DNA of 64,000 nucleotides from Marinobacter sp. F3R08. Lineage in GTDB: Bacteria > Pseudomonadota > Gammaproteobacteria > Pseudomonadales > Oleiphilaceae. The notes under the pieces are model-generated. The model was not told the origin of the DNA. It did no database searches and saw nothing but the letters and a program-made list of their open reading frames with translations. The position numbers and the translations under genes were made by a program. The stretch is taken from assembly GCF_018860425.1 (NCBI RefSeq), contig NZ_JAHKPI010000014.1, positions 620,329 through 684,328 of the forward strand, given 5' to 3'. Shown here in pieces: positions 27,057 through 36,331 of this stretch (position 1 is its first letter; each line of letters starts with the position of its first letter).

Positions 27057-28670
27057 TCAGGTGTCGGCGAGCGTTACGCAGTTGCGGCCAAGTTCCTTGG
27101 ACGCGTAAAGCGCCCGATCCGCCCTTTCGCATAATACCTGGGAGTTGCCGCCGTCCCAGGCCGCGATTCCGCAGCTGAAGGTCACGTTAAATTCCCGGTC
27201 GCCGGCCGGTTGCTGCAGTTCAGAGAACCGCTCCCGGATTTCGTTCAGAACGTTACGGGCGTCGCTAGGCCGGGTATTGGGCAGGATAATGGCAAATTCC
27301 TCGCCGCCATACCGGCCGATGTGATCGGTCTTTCGCAGGCGTTGCTTGAGGAACATGGACAGGCTTCGTAACACCCGGTCGCCGATGGGATGGCCAAAGG
27401 TGTCGTTCACCTTTTTGAAGTAGTCGATATCAATCATTGCAAAGCACAGAGACTGGCTTTTTTGCTGTGCCCGGACGATTTCCTGGTCAAGAAGGTGGAG
27501 CGTGTGGGTGTGGTTAAACAAACCGGTCAGGCTGTCGCGGATCATCAGCGCCAGCAGCGAACGGGCACGCCGTCCACGGTTGTGTATGGTGGCAATCAGG
27601 TGCTTCGGATCGATCGGTTTGGTGAGAAAGTCGTCGCCCCCGAGGCTCATGGCATGGAGCTGTTTGCTGACGTCTTCTTCTGCCGAAAGGTAAATGATCG
27701 GCACGCTGTGGAATCGGTCCTGCTGGCGGATCACCCGGGCGATTTCCATGCCCGTGCAGCCGGGCATATACATGTCCAGGATAATGATCTCTGGGGAGAA
27801 CTCTTCCAGGGCGTGGATGATCTGCATTGGATCGGTAATGATGTGAGCGGACATGCCCGCCTTCTTCAGTACCGTCTCCATGTATTTCGCCTGCGCGCGC
27901 GAGTCATCGAGCACCAGCACCTTGTAGGGTTCTACTGTGTTGCCATGTGTGTAGGTTTCTATCTTTTCGATGAGCTGGCCGGGATCTACCGCTGGATAGA
28001 AGAACTCTTCTCCCCCGCATCGGGAAGCCTGCAGGCGGGTTTCGATAGAGCCGTCCTCATCGCTCATGAAGATGATGGGGATAGGGGTATCGTGGCGATC
28101 CTGTAATTGCTCAATGGTGGTGATGCCGGCATTGGGAGTGCCACCGAAATTGACATCCACCAGGATGGTTTCCGGTTTATGGAGGCCGCAGGCCTCTGTC
28201 AGCTCTTCCGCACTGGGAAACGCTGAGGCCCGGAAGCCGAAAAACTCCAGTTGTCTGATCAGGCGGCCTGCCATTTCCTGGTTGGCGAGAGCGATGTAAA
28301 CCGGCGTGCGACGAAACTGATGTGGTGCCTCTGAGCTGTTGAGATCGGTTCTGCGCAGTGTGCTCTGAGACAGGGTTTCAATGGCGTCCTGCAATTGCCG
28401 CTCAAGGCTTTCGTTCAGTGCCCGGCCCGGTTCCCACTGTTGTATGAGTTTCAGGGTGGTCTGCCCGGCCTTCGCGTGTCCATCCATTTCAAAGCGTTGG
28501 GCGTAGCGCACGAGCTTGTCCGCGGCGGCGGCAAATTCGTCACGATGGGCCGCGGCCTTGTCGCGGTCTTCGTGTATTTTCTGCCAGGTATCCAGAACAA
28601 CCCGGGCCTGGGTCGTTACACGGCGGGCAAAGTGCTGCCTGAGTTTTTCTTTCTGGCTTTCATCGTTCAT
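27057..28670 (-). CDS. Two-receiver response regulator with active diguanylate cyclase (GGEEF)
   Basis: 537 aa, cytoplasmic. The N-terminal ~115 residues are helical and could be an Hpt-like or dimerisation segment. The first receiver-like domain (~120-240) has a VDVNFGG Asp but lacks the full acidic pocket. The second receiver (~250-370) has VLDDS, the phospho-Asp in ILDMYMPG and the LTKP Lys. The C-terminal GGDEF domain has intact GGEEF, preceded exactly five residues upstream by RKTD, a product-inhibition I-site (RxxD). It should therefore make c-di-GMP under phosphorelay control and could feed the adhesin switch at 8.8-11.4 kb, though no partner kinase is adjacent. Confidence 0.9.
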   Translation of the reverse strand: MNDESQKEKLRQHFARRVTTQARVVLDTWQKIHEDRDKAAAHRDEFAAAADKLVRYAQRFEMDGHAKAGQTTLKLIQQWEPGRALNESLERQLQDAIETLSQSTLRRTDLNSSEAPHQFRRTPVYIALANQEMAGRLIRQLEFFGFRASAFPSAEELTEACGLHKPETILVDVNFGGTPNAGITTIEQLQDRHDTPIPIIFMSDEDGSIETRLQASRCGGEEFFYPAVDPGQLIEKIETYTHGNTVEPYKVLVLDDSRAQAKYMETVLKKAGMSAHIITDPMQIIHALEEFSPEIIILDMYMPGCTGMEIARVIRQQDRFHSVPIIYLSAEEDVSKQLHAMSLGGDDFLTKPIDPKHLIATIHNRGRRARSLLALMIRDSLTGLFNHTHTLHLLDQEIVRAQQKSQSLCFAMIDIDYFKKVNDTFGHPIGDRVLRSLSMFLKQRLRKTDHIGRYGGEEFAIILPNTRPSDARNVLNEIRERFSELQQPAGDREFNVTFSCGIAAWDGGNSQVLCERADRALYASKELGRNCVTLADT

Positions 28671-29052
28671 GTTGCTCGGGCCTGTCCCTTTTCGTTGTTG
28701 GTCGTCGTTCCCCGGTGCGGACGATTTTCAACTGTAGTCCTGTTTCTGAGTCTATAGTGTTTAACGTTGCCGGCGTAGGCCGTGCTTTGTAAATGTTTGT
28801 CAACTCTGCGGTACAGGTCACAATCATGTGGTCGGCTGGTTCACAGCCAATCTCAAGAATTTCGTAACGGCATGGAAGCAGGTCCCGGGAACGCCGAAAC
28901 AGAAGTGTGTGGTAGTCCGTCGCGCAATGCGCCTGCGGGTGATCCTCCAGCGGTGTTGTTGCACAGGTCCTCGGCGTAAATGTGTTTGCCGCAGGAGTGG
29001 AAACCGCGGCGCTATCCTCGGTACTCTGTAAACTGGGTATTGGCGGAGCCAT
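28660..29052 (-). CDS. Doubtful small ORF upstream of the diguanylate cyclase
   Basis: A 130-aa frame overlapping the following gene by 11 bp. No recognised domain. Composition (many Thr/Pro/Arg, several Cys) and mixed third-position base use are weak evidence of coding. It overlaps the place where the divergent DUF2333 gene needs a promoter. A shorter version starting at an internal ATG (MIVTCTAELTN) would also fit. Kept only because nothing else explains 28671-29114. Confidence 0.3.
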   Translation of the reverse strand: MAPPIPSLQSTEDSAAVSTPAANTFTPRTCATTPLEDHPQAHCATDYHTLLFRRSRDLLPCRYEILEIGCEPADHMIVTCTAELTNIYKARPTPATLNTIDSETGLQLKIVRTGERRPTTKRDRPEQHER

Positions 29053-29114
29053 GGGTTACCATCTGGGCTGGCCGTTTGCTGCTGATAATTCAAAGACAGG
29101 GGATCAAGAGTCAT

Positions 29115-30164
29115 ATGCCAGGCAAAATCAGACAGTACTTCAGGGACAAGAAAGACGATGTTCAGGATTATTCCGGCGGCGGTGTGATTGGCAAGCTGGT
29201 TCTGGCGCTGATTGTGGTCTATTTGCTGGTGGCACTTGTGCTGGGCATGATCTGGAGCAGTGAGCCTGACACCTTTTCTGTGCGCGAGCATACCCGCTCG
29301 GTTGCCAATACCATGGAAAGGGAGCCTATCACCGGTTTTGCCACAACGGTCACCATGATCCGCATTGCGGAAACCCTGTTGGACAAACCTGGCGGCTACA
29401 TTTCCAACGACATTTTTCCGCCGGGACTCTGGCTGGATAACATGCCGAATTGGGAATACGGCGTGCTGGTCCAGTTGCGTGACCTTTCTCGGGCCATGCG
29501 CAAAGATGTCAGTCGATCCCAGAGCCAGTCAGCGGAAGACAAGGATCTGATTATTGCCGAGCCCCAGTTCCATTTTGACAGCGAGAGCTGGGCAATTCCG
29601 TCGACCGAAGCTGAGTATCGACGCGGCATCACTGCTTTAAAACGCTATCTGGACCGGTTGTCGGATCCTCAGCAGGCCGACGCCCAGTTTTTTGCTCGTG
29701 CCGATAACCTGGGTAACTGGCTTGCGGACCTGGAGACTCGGCTCGGAAGTCTGTCGCGCACCCTTGGTGAAAGCGTCGGCAAGGCTTCGGTAGCAGATAC
29801 CGTTGAGAGTGCGGGTGATCAGGATCCGCTGGCTGAGAGCGCCGCGGGCGAAGATGTGAAAACCGCCTGGACGAAAATCGACGATGTTTTCTATGAAGCT
29901 CGCGGTAGTTCCTGGGCGCTTCTGCACATCTTCAGGGCAATCGAAGTGGATTTCCGGAAAGTGCTGCAGGACAAGAACGCCATGGCCAGCGTGAGGCAGG
30001 TGATCATCGAGTTGGAAGGTGCCCAGGGCGACATGTGGAGCCCCGTTATCCTCAACGGCAGTGGTTTTGGTGTGCTGGCGAACCATTCGTTGACTATGGC
30101 AGCTTACCTTTCCCGGGCTAACTCTGCGATCAGTGATATGCGGGATCTGCTGTCTCGGGGCTAA
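29115..30164 (+). CDS. DUF2333 family membrane-anchored protein
   Basis: 349 aa. Short basic cytoplasmic N-terminus, one transmembrane helix at about residues 25-47 (LVLALIVVYLLVALVLG), then a large mostly helical domain, presumably periplasmic. Matches the DUF2333 family as I remember it; biochemical role unknown. ATG 29115 (MPGKIRQYF) was chosen because the longer open frame to 28980 is out of character. Single gene followed by a bidirectional terminator shared with ppa. Confidence 0.82.
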   Translation: MPGKIRQYFRDKKDDVQDYSGGGVIGKLVLALIVVYLLVALVLGMIWSSEPDTFSVREHTRSVANTMEREPITGFATTVTMIRIAETLLDKPGGYISNDIFPPGLWLDNMPNWEYGVLVQLRDLSRAMRKDVSRSQSQSAEDKDLIIAEPQFHFDSESWAIPSTEAEYRRGITALKRYLDRLSDPQQADAQFFARADNLGNWLADLETRLGSLSRTLGESVGKASVADTVESAGDQDPLAESAAGEDVKTAWTKIDDVFYEARGSSWALLHIFRAIEVDFRKVLQDKNAMASVRQVIIELEGAQGDMWSPVILNGSGFGVLANHSLTMAAYLSRANSAISDMRDLLSRG

Positions 30165-30190
30165 TGACAGAGCACTGATTCCAGAAACAA

Positions 30191-30219
30191 AAAACCGGGC
30201 GTAGAGCCCGGTTTTTTTG
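30191..30219. terminator. Bidirectional terminator between DUF2333 gene and ppa
   Basis: Stem CCGGGC / GCCCGG with loop GTAGA, flanked by an A run on the left and TTTTTTT on the right, so it can stop both converging transcripts. Confidence 0.93.
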
Positions 30220-30237
30220 TGCCCTCGAAAGAGAGGC

Positions 30238-30765
30238 TTAGCCTTTGTAGGCGTTTACGGAGTCCACAATAGCCTTCTTGGCGGCTTCGGCATTGTCCCA
30301 GCCTTGCACCTTGACCCATTTGCCTGGTTCAAGTGTCTTGTAGTTCTCGAAGAAGTGCTGGATCTGGTTGCGAAGCAGTTCCGGCAGATCGTCGATTTCT
30401 TTTACGTCGTGGTAGGTGGTGGTCAGCTTGTCATGGGGAACCGCAACCAGCTTGGCATCACCACCGGCTTCGTCTTCCATATTCAGGATACCCACCGGAC
30501 GGCACCGAATCACTGAGCCTGCCTGGATCGGGTAGGGGGTGACAACCAGCACGTCCAGCGGGTCACCGTCATCAGCCAGAGTGTGCGGGATGAAGCCATA
30601 GTTGGCCGGATAGAACATGGGGGTGGCCATGAAGCGGTCTACCAGCAGAGCGCCCATGTCTTTGTCCAGCTCGTACTTTACGGGTGAACTGTTGGCCGGA
30701 ATTTCGATAGCAACGTAGATGTCTTCAGGCGGGTTCTTGCCTGCGGGGATGTTGTCGAATTGCAT
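30238..30765 (-). CDS. ppa: Inorganic pyrophosphatase (family I)
   Basis: 175 aa, like E. coli Ppa. Hydrolyses pyrophosphate to drive biosynthetic reactions; soluble, Mg-dependent. The family signature DGDPLDVLV with its metal-binding Asp residues is intact, as are the KYELDKDMG and [11 protein letters not shown] segments. Single gene with a recognisable promoter upstream. Confidence 0.97.
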   Translation of the reverse strand: MQFDNIPAGKNPPEDIYVAIEIPANSSPVKYELDKDMGALLVDRFMATPMFYPANYGFIPHTLADDGDPLDVLVVTPYPIQAGSVIRCRPVGILNMEDEAGGDAKLVAVPHDKLTTTYHDVKEIDDLPELLRNQIQHFFENYKTLEPGKWVKVQGWDNAEAAKKAIVDSVNAYKG

Positions 30766-30822
30766 GTGCGATCCTTCCTGGTACGTTAAGGTACGTTTAA
30801 CTGCGGTTAAAAAGTGGGCGCA

Positions 30823-30851
30823 ATTATACGGGAGTCTCCTGCAGTTCGAAA
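30823..30851 (-). promoter_or_regulatory. Promoter of ppa
   Basis: On the minus strand TTTCGA (30851-30846) and TATAAT (30828-30823) are separated by 17 bp. Between it and the ppa start lie two near copies of GTACGTTAA (30781-30800), perhaps an operator. Confidence 0.6.
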
Positions 30852-30884
30852 CTAAACCTTGGTCGTTGAATTCAGGGCGGGCCG

Positions 30885-32024
30885 CTATAGTTTTATCTGC
30901 TTGGCAATAAGCTCCTTCATGATCTCGGTGGTGCCGCCACCGATGGAGAGGATTTTGGCGTCCCGATACAGACGCTCGACTACGGTTTCCCGCATATACC
31001 CCATACCGCCGAGCAGTTGTACCGCTTCCCGGGTGACTTTTTCGCAGACATCCACCGAGAAGTTCTTGGCCATAGCCACCTCCTTGATGGGGTTCTTGCC
31101 GGCCTGCATGAGTGCCGCGCAGCGGTAGGTGTATTCGCGGGCCACATCGATCTGGGTGGCCATATCTACCAGTTTGTGGCGGGTTATCTGGAACCCTGTG
31201 AGGTTGCGCCCGAACGCCTTTCGTTGCTGGGTGTATTCCAGTGCCTGCTCGTAGGCGAGCTGGGCAGTCATGTAGGCCATGATGGCCAGGCTGAGTCGTT
31301 CAAACAGAAAGTTGCTCATGATGGCAATGAAGCCGGCGTTTTCGGCGCCAATCAGACGGTTTGCAGGAACCCGGCAGTCCTCGAAGAAAAGTTCTGCGGT
31401 ATCGCTGGCCCACCAGCCCATTTTCTTCAGTTTTTTACCGGTGGAGAAGCCGGGCATGTCCCGATCGATCAATAGCAGACTGATGCCGCCATGGCTTTCG
31501 CCACCGGTGCGTACGGCAACGGTGTAGTGGTCGGCGCGCATACCGCTGGTGATGAAGGTTTTGCTGCCGTTGACGAGGTAATGATCGCCGTTCCTGACCG
31601 CCCGGGTTTTCAGGTTGGCAACATCGGAACCTCCTCCAGGTTCGGTTACGGCGAGCGCGGCGATCTTTTCGCCTCGCAGAACCGGCGGCACGATCTGTTC
31701 CCGGATGTCTTTTTTTGCCCACCGGGCAACTGGCGGCAGCCCAATATCCAGGGAGCCTAGGCCGGCGACCAGGCCGCCGGAGGTGGAGCGCATCAACTCT
31801 TCGGAAACCGCCACTTTCATAAAGATGTCGCCTTCTCCGATGCCTCCCAATGCCTCGGGGAAGCCAATGCCCAGCAGGCCCGCGTCGCCTGCTTTCTTGT
31901 AGAGATCTCGGGGAAATTCTCCTGCTTCCTCCCAGGCTTCAATGTTCGGCAGAACCTGGGTTTCGATGAACTTGCGGGCGGTCGCACGGACGTGCTCGTG
32001 GGTTTCGTTGAAGTAGTCGGACAC
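30885..32024 (-). CDS. Acyl-CoA dehydrogenase
   Basis: 379 aa. FAD flavoprotein catalysing alpha,beta-dehydrogenation of an acyl-CoA. It has the acyl-CoA dehydrogenase signatures [16 protein letters not shown] and [11 protein letters not shown], and [15 protein letters not shown] at the C-terminus. GTG 32024 was preferred because AGGGAG lies 7 nt upstream; an upstream TTG at 32051 covers that site. Substrate chain length or branching cannot be assigned with certainty; a fatty- or amino-acid-derived acyl-CoA is likely. Confidence 0.9.
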   Translation of the reverse strand: MSDYFNETHEHVRATARKFIETQVLPNIEAWEEAGEFPRDLYKKAGDAGLLGIGFPEALGGIGEGDIFMKVAVSEELMRSTSGGLVAGLGSLDIGLPPVARWAKKDIREQIVPPVLRGEKIAALAVTEPGGGSDVANLKTRAVRNGDHYLVNGSKTFITSGMRADHYTVAVRTGGESHGGISLLLIDRDMPGFSTGKKLKKMGWWASDTAELFFEDCRVPANRLIGAENAGFIAIMSNFLFERLSLAIMAYMTAQLAYEQALEYTQQRKAFGRNLTGFQITRHKLVDMATQIDVAREYTYRCAALMQAGKNPIKEVAMAKNFSVDVCEKVTREAVQLLGGMGYMRETVVERLYRDAKILSIGGGTTEIMKELIAKQIKL

Positions 32025-32114
32025 TGGGAAGCTCCCTCTGATCGGAATCAATGCAAAGCAGTGTCACTCAAATACCGGCACCAAGCAAGCGCTTGGTTTT
32101 GTGCCAGTCAGGCA

Positions 32115-32145
32115 ATAAAAAAGCTGGCCTGTGGGCCAGCTTGGA
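32115..32145 (-). terminator. Terminator of rpiA
   Basis: Stem AGCTGGCC / GGCCAGCT with a 3-4 nt loop. On the minus strand it is followed by a TTTTTT run, 25-30 nt after the rpiA stop. Confidence 0.9.
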
Positions 32146-32169
32146 AAATCGGTAAACGGCGGATGTTGG

Positions 32170-32850
32170 TCAGGCGCTTTCGCTGGGGATGCTTTTGACG
32201 CCGTCCTTGGTGCCAAGTAACAGCAGGTCTGCGCGTCGGCGAGCGAACAGGCCGTTGGTGACCACGCCGACGATGTTGTTGAGCTGCTCCTCCACGCGGA
32301 TCGGCTGAGAGATATCCATGTTGTGGACATCGATAATGATGTTGCCATTGTCGGTGACGACCCCTTCCCGGTATACCGGATCGCCGCCAAGCTTCACGAT
32401 TTCCCGGCCAACATGGCTGCGCGCCATGGGGATTACTTCTACCGGCAAGGGGAATGTGCCCAGAACGCCCACCATCTTGGATTCGTCGGCGATGCAGATA
32501 AACGTCTTGGCAACCGCGGCCACGATCTTCTCCCGCGTTAGTGCGGCACCACCACCCTTGATCAGTTCCAGTCGCTCGTTGGATTCGTCGGCACCATCCA
32601 CGTAGAACTCCAGCGTACCCGCGCTGTTGAGGTCATAGACCGGGATACCATGGCTTTTCAGGCGCTCGGCGGTTGCCTCGGAACTGGCAACGGCACCGTC
32701 GAATTCGGTTTTCAGTCCGGCCAGCATGTCGATAAAGAAATTGGCGGTGCTCCCCGTGCCCACGCCAATCACGCTCTCGCTATCAAGGCGGGGGGCAATG
32801 TAGTCAATGGCAGCTTGGGCGACGGCTTTTTTCAGTTCGTCCTGGGTCAT
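32170..32850 (-). CDS. rpiA: Ribose-5-phosphate isomerase A
   Basis: 226 aa. Interconverts ribose-5-phosphate and ribulose-5-phosphate in the pentose phosphate pathway. Recognised by [15 protein letters not shown] (phosphate loop), YVDGADE and the [12 protein letters not shown] active-site segment. ATG 32850 has GGAG 6 nt upstream; the longer frame to 32868 is not needed. Divergent from ilvA, the arrangement seen in many gammaproteobacteria. Confidence 0.96.
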   Translation of the reverse strand: MTQDELKKAVAQAAIDYIAPRLDSESVIGVGTGSTANFFIDMLAGLKTEFDGAVASSEATAERLKSHGIPVYDLNSAGTLEFYVDGADESNERLELIKGGGAALTREKIVAAVAKTFICIADESKMVGVLGTFPLPVEVIPMARSHVGREIVKLGGDPVYREGVVTDNGNIIIDVHNMDISQPIRVEEQLNNIVGVVTNGLFARRRADLLLLGTKDGVKSIPSESA

Positions 32851-32888
32851 GGGAGGCTCCGGGTGCAAATCAGGTTGAATTTGCGCGC

Positions 32889-32894
32889 ATTATA
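32889..32894 (-). promoter_or_regulatory. Probable -10 box of rpiA
   Basis: Minus-strand TATAAT 39-44 nt upstream of the rpiA start. The -35 region is weak, so only the -10 is called. Confidence 0.4.
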
Positions 32895-33001
32895 GCGCCT
32901 AAGAGCTGTCTGCTTATAGACGGCTGCCGTGCAAACTTTCTACACTGTCGGTTTTTCCCAGCCAGTTATCAATCACACATCAACCAAAAGCCGGAACTGC
33001 T

Positions 33002-34537
33002 ATGCCGCAACGCTACATCAAGAAGATTCTCGATGCGCGCGTCTATGACGTGGCCATCGAAACACCCCTGACTGAAGCTCGTAGTCTGTCCAAGCGCTTT
33101 GGCAACAATATTCTGCTCAAGCGTGAAGATCTTCAGCCGGTGTTTTCCTTCAAGATTCGCGGTGCCTACAACCGGATTGCGCAGCTCTCTGAGGAACAGA
33201 AAGCCAAGGGCGTAATCTGTGCTTCTGCCGGTAATCACGCCCAGGGTGTCGCCCTGGCAGCCAAGAAACTGGGTATCAAGGCGGTGATTGTCATGCCGCA
33301 GACGACGCCAGAGATCAAGGTGCGTTCGGTGCGTGATCACGGTGCCAGGGTGGTTCTCAAGGGCGATGCCTTCGATGAGGCGGCTACCCACGCGCAGGAG
33401 TTGATTGAGAAGCACGGCTATACCTACATTCCACCGTACGATGATCCCGATGTCATTGCCGGTCAGGGTACGGTGGCTATGGAAATCATGTGGCAGTTCA
33501 GTAAGCCGATCCACGCGATCTTTATCTGTGTGGGTGGTGGCGGGCTGATTGCCGGCATGGCGGCCTATATCAAGTATCTGCGTCCGGAAATCAAGGTGAT
33601 CGGCGTTGAACCGGAAGATTCTAACTGCCTGCAGGCTGCCATGAAGGCGGGCAAGCGGGTGGTGCTGGACGAAGTGGGTATCTTTGCCGACGGTGTGGCG
33701 GTCAAGCAGATTGGCAAGCACCCCTGGGATATCTGCAAGGATCATGTGGACGAGGTGATCACTGTTTCCACCGACGAAATCTGCGCTGCTATCAAGGATG
33801 TGTTCGAGGATACCCGCTCTATCGCCGAGCCGGCTGGTGCGCTGGGCGTGGCAGGTATCAAGAAATACATCGAGCGGGAAAAGGTTGAGGGCGAAAACCT
33901 GATTGCCACCCTGAGTGGTGCCAACATGAACTTCGACCGCCTGCGTTATATTTCCGAGCGCACAGAAGTAGGCGAGAAGCGCGAGGCGATCCTGGCGGTG
34001 ACCATTCCGGAAAAGCCGGGTGCGTTCAAGACCTTCATCAATGCTCTGCACAAACGCAGTATTACCGAGTTCAACTACCGGTATGCCGATGCTGCCAGCG
34101 CCACAATTTTTGTTGGCATCCAGATTGCTGCGGGCGGCCATGGGCGTGATGATCTGGTTCAGGATCTGCGGGAAAACGGGTACTCGGTGGTTGACCTCAC
34201 CGACAGCGACGTAGCCAAACAGCACATTCGCCACATGGTGGGCGGGCACGCGCCCACGATCACCAATGAGAAGGTCTTCCAGTTCGAGTTTCCGGAGCGC
34301 CCGGGAGCATTGCTGAAGTTCCTGATGTCATTGGGGACCCGCTGGAATATCTCCATGTTTCACTATCGGAATCATGGTGCAGCATACAGTCGTGTTCTTC
34401 TGGGCGCGCAGGTTGATGACGATGAAGTAAAGGACTTTGAGGCAATGCTTGATAAGGTCGGCTTCCGCTACGAGAACATGACGGACAATGAGGCCTATCA
34501 GCTGTTTTTGGGGCAGGGGAGCGCTAGTTCGAGTTAA
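33002..34537 (+). CDS. ilvA: Threonine ammonia-lyase, biosynthetic
   Basis: 511 aa, matching the long, feedback-controlled E. coli-type enzyme. Deaminates threonine to 2-oxobutyrate, the first step of isoleucine synthesis. The PLP Lys is in SFKIRGAYN and the phosphate-binding loop in GGGGLIAGMA. The C-terminal ~180 residues hold two ACT-like regulatory repeats (IPEKPGAFKTF and FPERPGALLKF), so isoleucine inhibition is expected. Confidence 0.97.
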   Translation: MPQRYIKKILDARVYDVAIETPLTEARSLSKRFGNNILLKREDLQPVFSFKIRGAYNRIAQLSEEQKAKGVICASAGNHAQGVALAAKKLGIKAVIVMPQTTPEIKVRSVRDHGARVVLKGDAFDEAATHAQELIEKHGYTYIPPYDDPDVIAGQGTVAMEIMWQFSKPIHAIFICVGGGGLIAGMAAYIKYLRPEIKVIGVEPEDSNCLQAAMKAGKRVVLDEVGIFADGVAVKQIGKHPWDICKDHVDEVITVSTDEICAAIKDVFEDTRSIAEPAGALGVAGIKKYIEREKVEGENLIATLSGANMNFDRLRYISERTEVGEKREAILAVTIPEKPGAFKTFINALHKRSITEFNYRYADAASATIFVGIQIAAGGHGRDDLVQDLRENGYSVVDLTDSDVAKQHIRHMVGGHAPTITNEKVFQFEFPERPGALLKFLMSLGTRWNISMFHYRNHGAAYSRVLLGAQVDDDEVKDFEAMLDKVGFRYENMTDNEAYQLFLGQGSASSS

Positions 34538-34710
34538 GGCGGATTGAGCCGGGCTCTGAGTGTAGGCCTGGCTTCAAGCTTACCGAACTTTAATCTGTAA
34601 AAAATTGTAAAGGCAGAGATAGCTGTTAGTCTTTCTTCTGATTCTTGATTTCAGTAATAGCTCACTGATTTCCTAATCTTTTTAAAACCGAATCTTGAGG
34701 AACTGAAGCC

Positions 34711-34872
34711 ATGGGCGGCAAGCCTGACATCATCAAAGCCATTTTGCTGATTTTTTCCATCGGCCTTGTGATAACCGGTTTCGCATCCATCCACGCTTCT
34801 GAAAGTAAAAGCGCCAGGGTAAGCAGCCTTGTCGGTTCTGTTCAGGTTATGAATCAGCCGTTGAACCGGTAG
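34711..34872 (+). CDS. Small single-pass membrane protein (53 aa), unknown
   Basis: Begins MGGKPDIIKAILLIFSIGLV: a short N-terminus, a strong hydrophobic helix (residues ~9-28) and a Ser/Lys-containing polar tail of about 25 residues. TTGAGGA lies upstream of ATG 34711, and an AT-rich promoter-like stretch precedes it. Its end overlaps the convergent fthC by 19 bp. Too short for family recognition; coding is supported by the ribosome site and membrane pattern only. Confidence 0.55.
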   Translation: MGGKPDIIKAILLIFSIGLVITGFASIHASESKSARVSSLVGSVQVMNQPLNR

Positions 34873-35489
34873 CGCCGTTTATCAGTTACCACGCTGTGCA
34901 GGGGCACGTCCCAGGGCTCTACCGGCAGCTTTTTTACCTTCTGGAAATCATGGGCAAGGCCGATCAGTTTCGGGGCGAGTCTTGGCCGTGTCCGGCTGAA
35001 GGCAAAGGTCCTGTCGTAGAAGCCGCCGCCCATTCCCAGTCTTCCGCCCTGTTCGTCAAATCCCACCAATGGAAATAATACCGCATCCAGTGCCCAGGCC
35101 GGGCGCCGCAAGCCTTTACTGAACGCTGGCTCCGGGATACCGAAACGGTTAGCCGTGAGCTCCGTACCATCGCGGTAGGGGCTGAACACCAGCCTTCCTT
35201 CATGAATCGGGTGCAGTACCGGCAGGTAGAAGTGAATACCTTTGCGACGGGCGATATCCAGGTAGGTGTGAGGATTGATCTCACCATCATTGGGCAGATA
35301 GATGGCAATGTGCCGGGCGCGGTGCAAGTCGGGGTTTTTGAGCAGGTTCAGGGCCAGGTGCTCGGCAGCCTCTTCCTGTTGCTCGAAGCTCAATGCACGG
35401 CGATGCCGGCGCAGGTGTCTGCGAAGTTCACTGCGTGAAAGGGTGTCCGGATGGGATTGAAACGGTTGAGGCTCGATCAACTGGCTCAA
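34854..35489 (-). CDS. fthC: 5-formyltetrahydrofolate cyclo-ligase
   Basis: 211 aa. ATP-dependent conversion of 5-formyl-THF to 5,10-methenyl-THF. It has the family's N-terminal LRRHLRRHRRALS segment, the YLPNDGEINP substrate loop and the LGMGGGFYDRTF motif. Lies 7 nt downstream of the 6S RNA 3' end, the conserved ssrS-fthC (ygfA) pairing. Confidence 0.94.
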   Translation of the reverse strand: MSQLIEPQPFQSHPDTLSRSELRRHLRRHRRALSFEQQEEAAEHLALNLLKNPDLHRARHIAIYLPNDGEINPHTYLDIARRKGIHFYLPVLHPIHEGRLVFSPYRDGTELTANRFGIPEPAFSKGLRRPAWALDAVLFPLVGFDEQGGRLGMGGGFYDRTFAFSRTRPRLAPKLIGLAHDFQKVKKLPVEPWDVPLHSVVTDKRRYRFNG

Positions 35490-35495
35490 AATAAA

Positions 35496-35673
35496 GCTTC
35501 CCGGGCTGCCGTTATCGGATGTGGCCCTTGAACCCAGAGTTCAAGGTCGGTGGCCGCTGTGACATATTAGGCTTTCCCCTGTCGGGGACATGCTCACAAT
35601 GCCCTGAAGTAGCCACCTGGGTAGTGCGCATCGGCTCGAGGACGTATCCGACCTAGCGAACAGCCCAGGAAGT
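35496..35673 (-). ncRNA. ssrS: 6S RNA
   Basis: Lies between zapA and fthC, the conserved ssrS locus. The termini pair over 12 bp: CTTCCTGGGCTG (minus 35672-35661) with CAGCCCGGGAAG (35508-35497). It contains the hallmark CCTTGAAC...GTTCAAGG stem near the 3' side (about 35525-35545) and the GTGAGCATG-type segment of the closing stem around the open bubble. The length of ~178 nt is typical. It binds sigma70 RNA polymerase and mimics an open promoter. Confidence 0.93.
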
Positions 35674-35680
35674 TGATTCC

Positions 35681-35686
35681 ATTATA
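35681..35686 (-). promoter_or_regulatory. -10 box of ssrS
   Basis: Minus-strand TATAAT 7-8 nt before the deduced 5' end of 6S RNA. Upstream sequence is GC-rich with a poor -35 (TTGCAA-like with a 19-bp spacer). Confidence 0.6.
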
Positions 35687-35736
35687 CGGGTAGGGTCGGG
35701 GCCGATTGCAACACCTGTCTGACATTCTCTGCGGAT

Positions 35737-36033
35737 TTACTGGCCAGAACCGTCGCCGAGGGCGCCGTCGAGCTTATTGTCCATGGCCCGCAATAACGTG
35801 CTGGTAGCATCTGACATGGTGTCTCGTTCGAGCAGTTCATGGGTAATATTCAGAGCAGCCATAACGGCAATGCGCTCGGTGCCGAAGACCTTGCCGCTGG
35901 CGCGAATCTCCCGCATCTTGTTGTCCAGGTGTCTGGCGGCCCGGAGCAAGGCTTCCTGTTCTTCCTCCGGACAGGCGACTAGATATTCCTTGTCGAGGAT
36001 TTTTACCTCAACCGTGGTGGATTGCTGTGCCAT
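35737..36033 (-). CDS. zapA: Cell division protein ZapA
   Basis: 98 aa. Promotes FtsZ-ring bundling. Begins with the typical VEVKILDKEYLVACPEEEQEALL domain and continues as a coiled-coil helix. Its start overlaps the stop of the upstream ZapB-like gene by one base. Confidence 0.93.
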   Translation of the reverse strand: MAQQSTTVEVKILDKEYLVACPEEEQEALLRAARHLDNKMREIRASGKVFGTERIAVMAALNITHELLERDTMSDATSTLLRAMDNKLDGALGDGSGQ

Positions 36034-36239
36034 CAGTGATGCTCCAGGGCCCTAAGGCGGCTGATCATGGCTTCGATCTTATGCTTCGCGTGATCGTTTT
36101 TCTGCACCAGCTGGGCCCGTTCCCGGTTCCAGTCATCCTGCAGTTCCCGCAACGTGGCGTTGTCCCGCTCAAGTTTCTGACAGCGGTCGATCAGCCTGTC
36201 CAGCTTGTCCGCTAATGCCTGTACTTCGGACTGTTCCAT
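36033..36239 (-). CDS. ZapB-like coiled-coil protein (TIGR02449-type)
   Basis: 68 aa, almost entirely one heptad-rich helix with alternating Leu/Ile and charged residues (ALADKLDRLIDRCQKLERDN). Always next to zapA in related genomes as far as I recall; presumed division partner. Coupled to zapA by ATGA overlap. Confidence 0.85.
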   Translation of the reverse strand: MEQSEVQALADKLDRLIDRCQKLERDNATLRELQDDWNRERAQLVQKNDHAKHKIEAMISRLRALEHH

Positions 36240-36331
36240 GACGTGCCCAGCAGTGGTTTTAGGTAGTGTCGACTAACTATAAGTGTCGACGCTAAGTCGG
36301 TCAATTTACAGGCTTGTCATTGCGATGCCTG

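Noticed and set aside
32969..34249. 426-codon minus-strand open frame
   Set aside because: Antisense to ilvA, which is intact and well conserved.
36265..36290. Direct repeat AGTGTCGAC at 17-bp spacing upstream of the zapB-like gene
   Set aside because: Short, and GTCGAC is self-complementary; chance occurrence is plausible, so not promoted to a finding.
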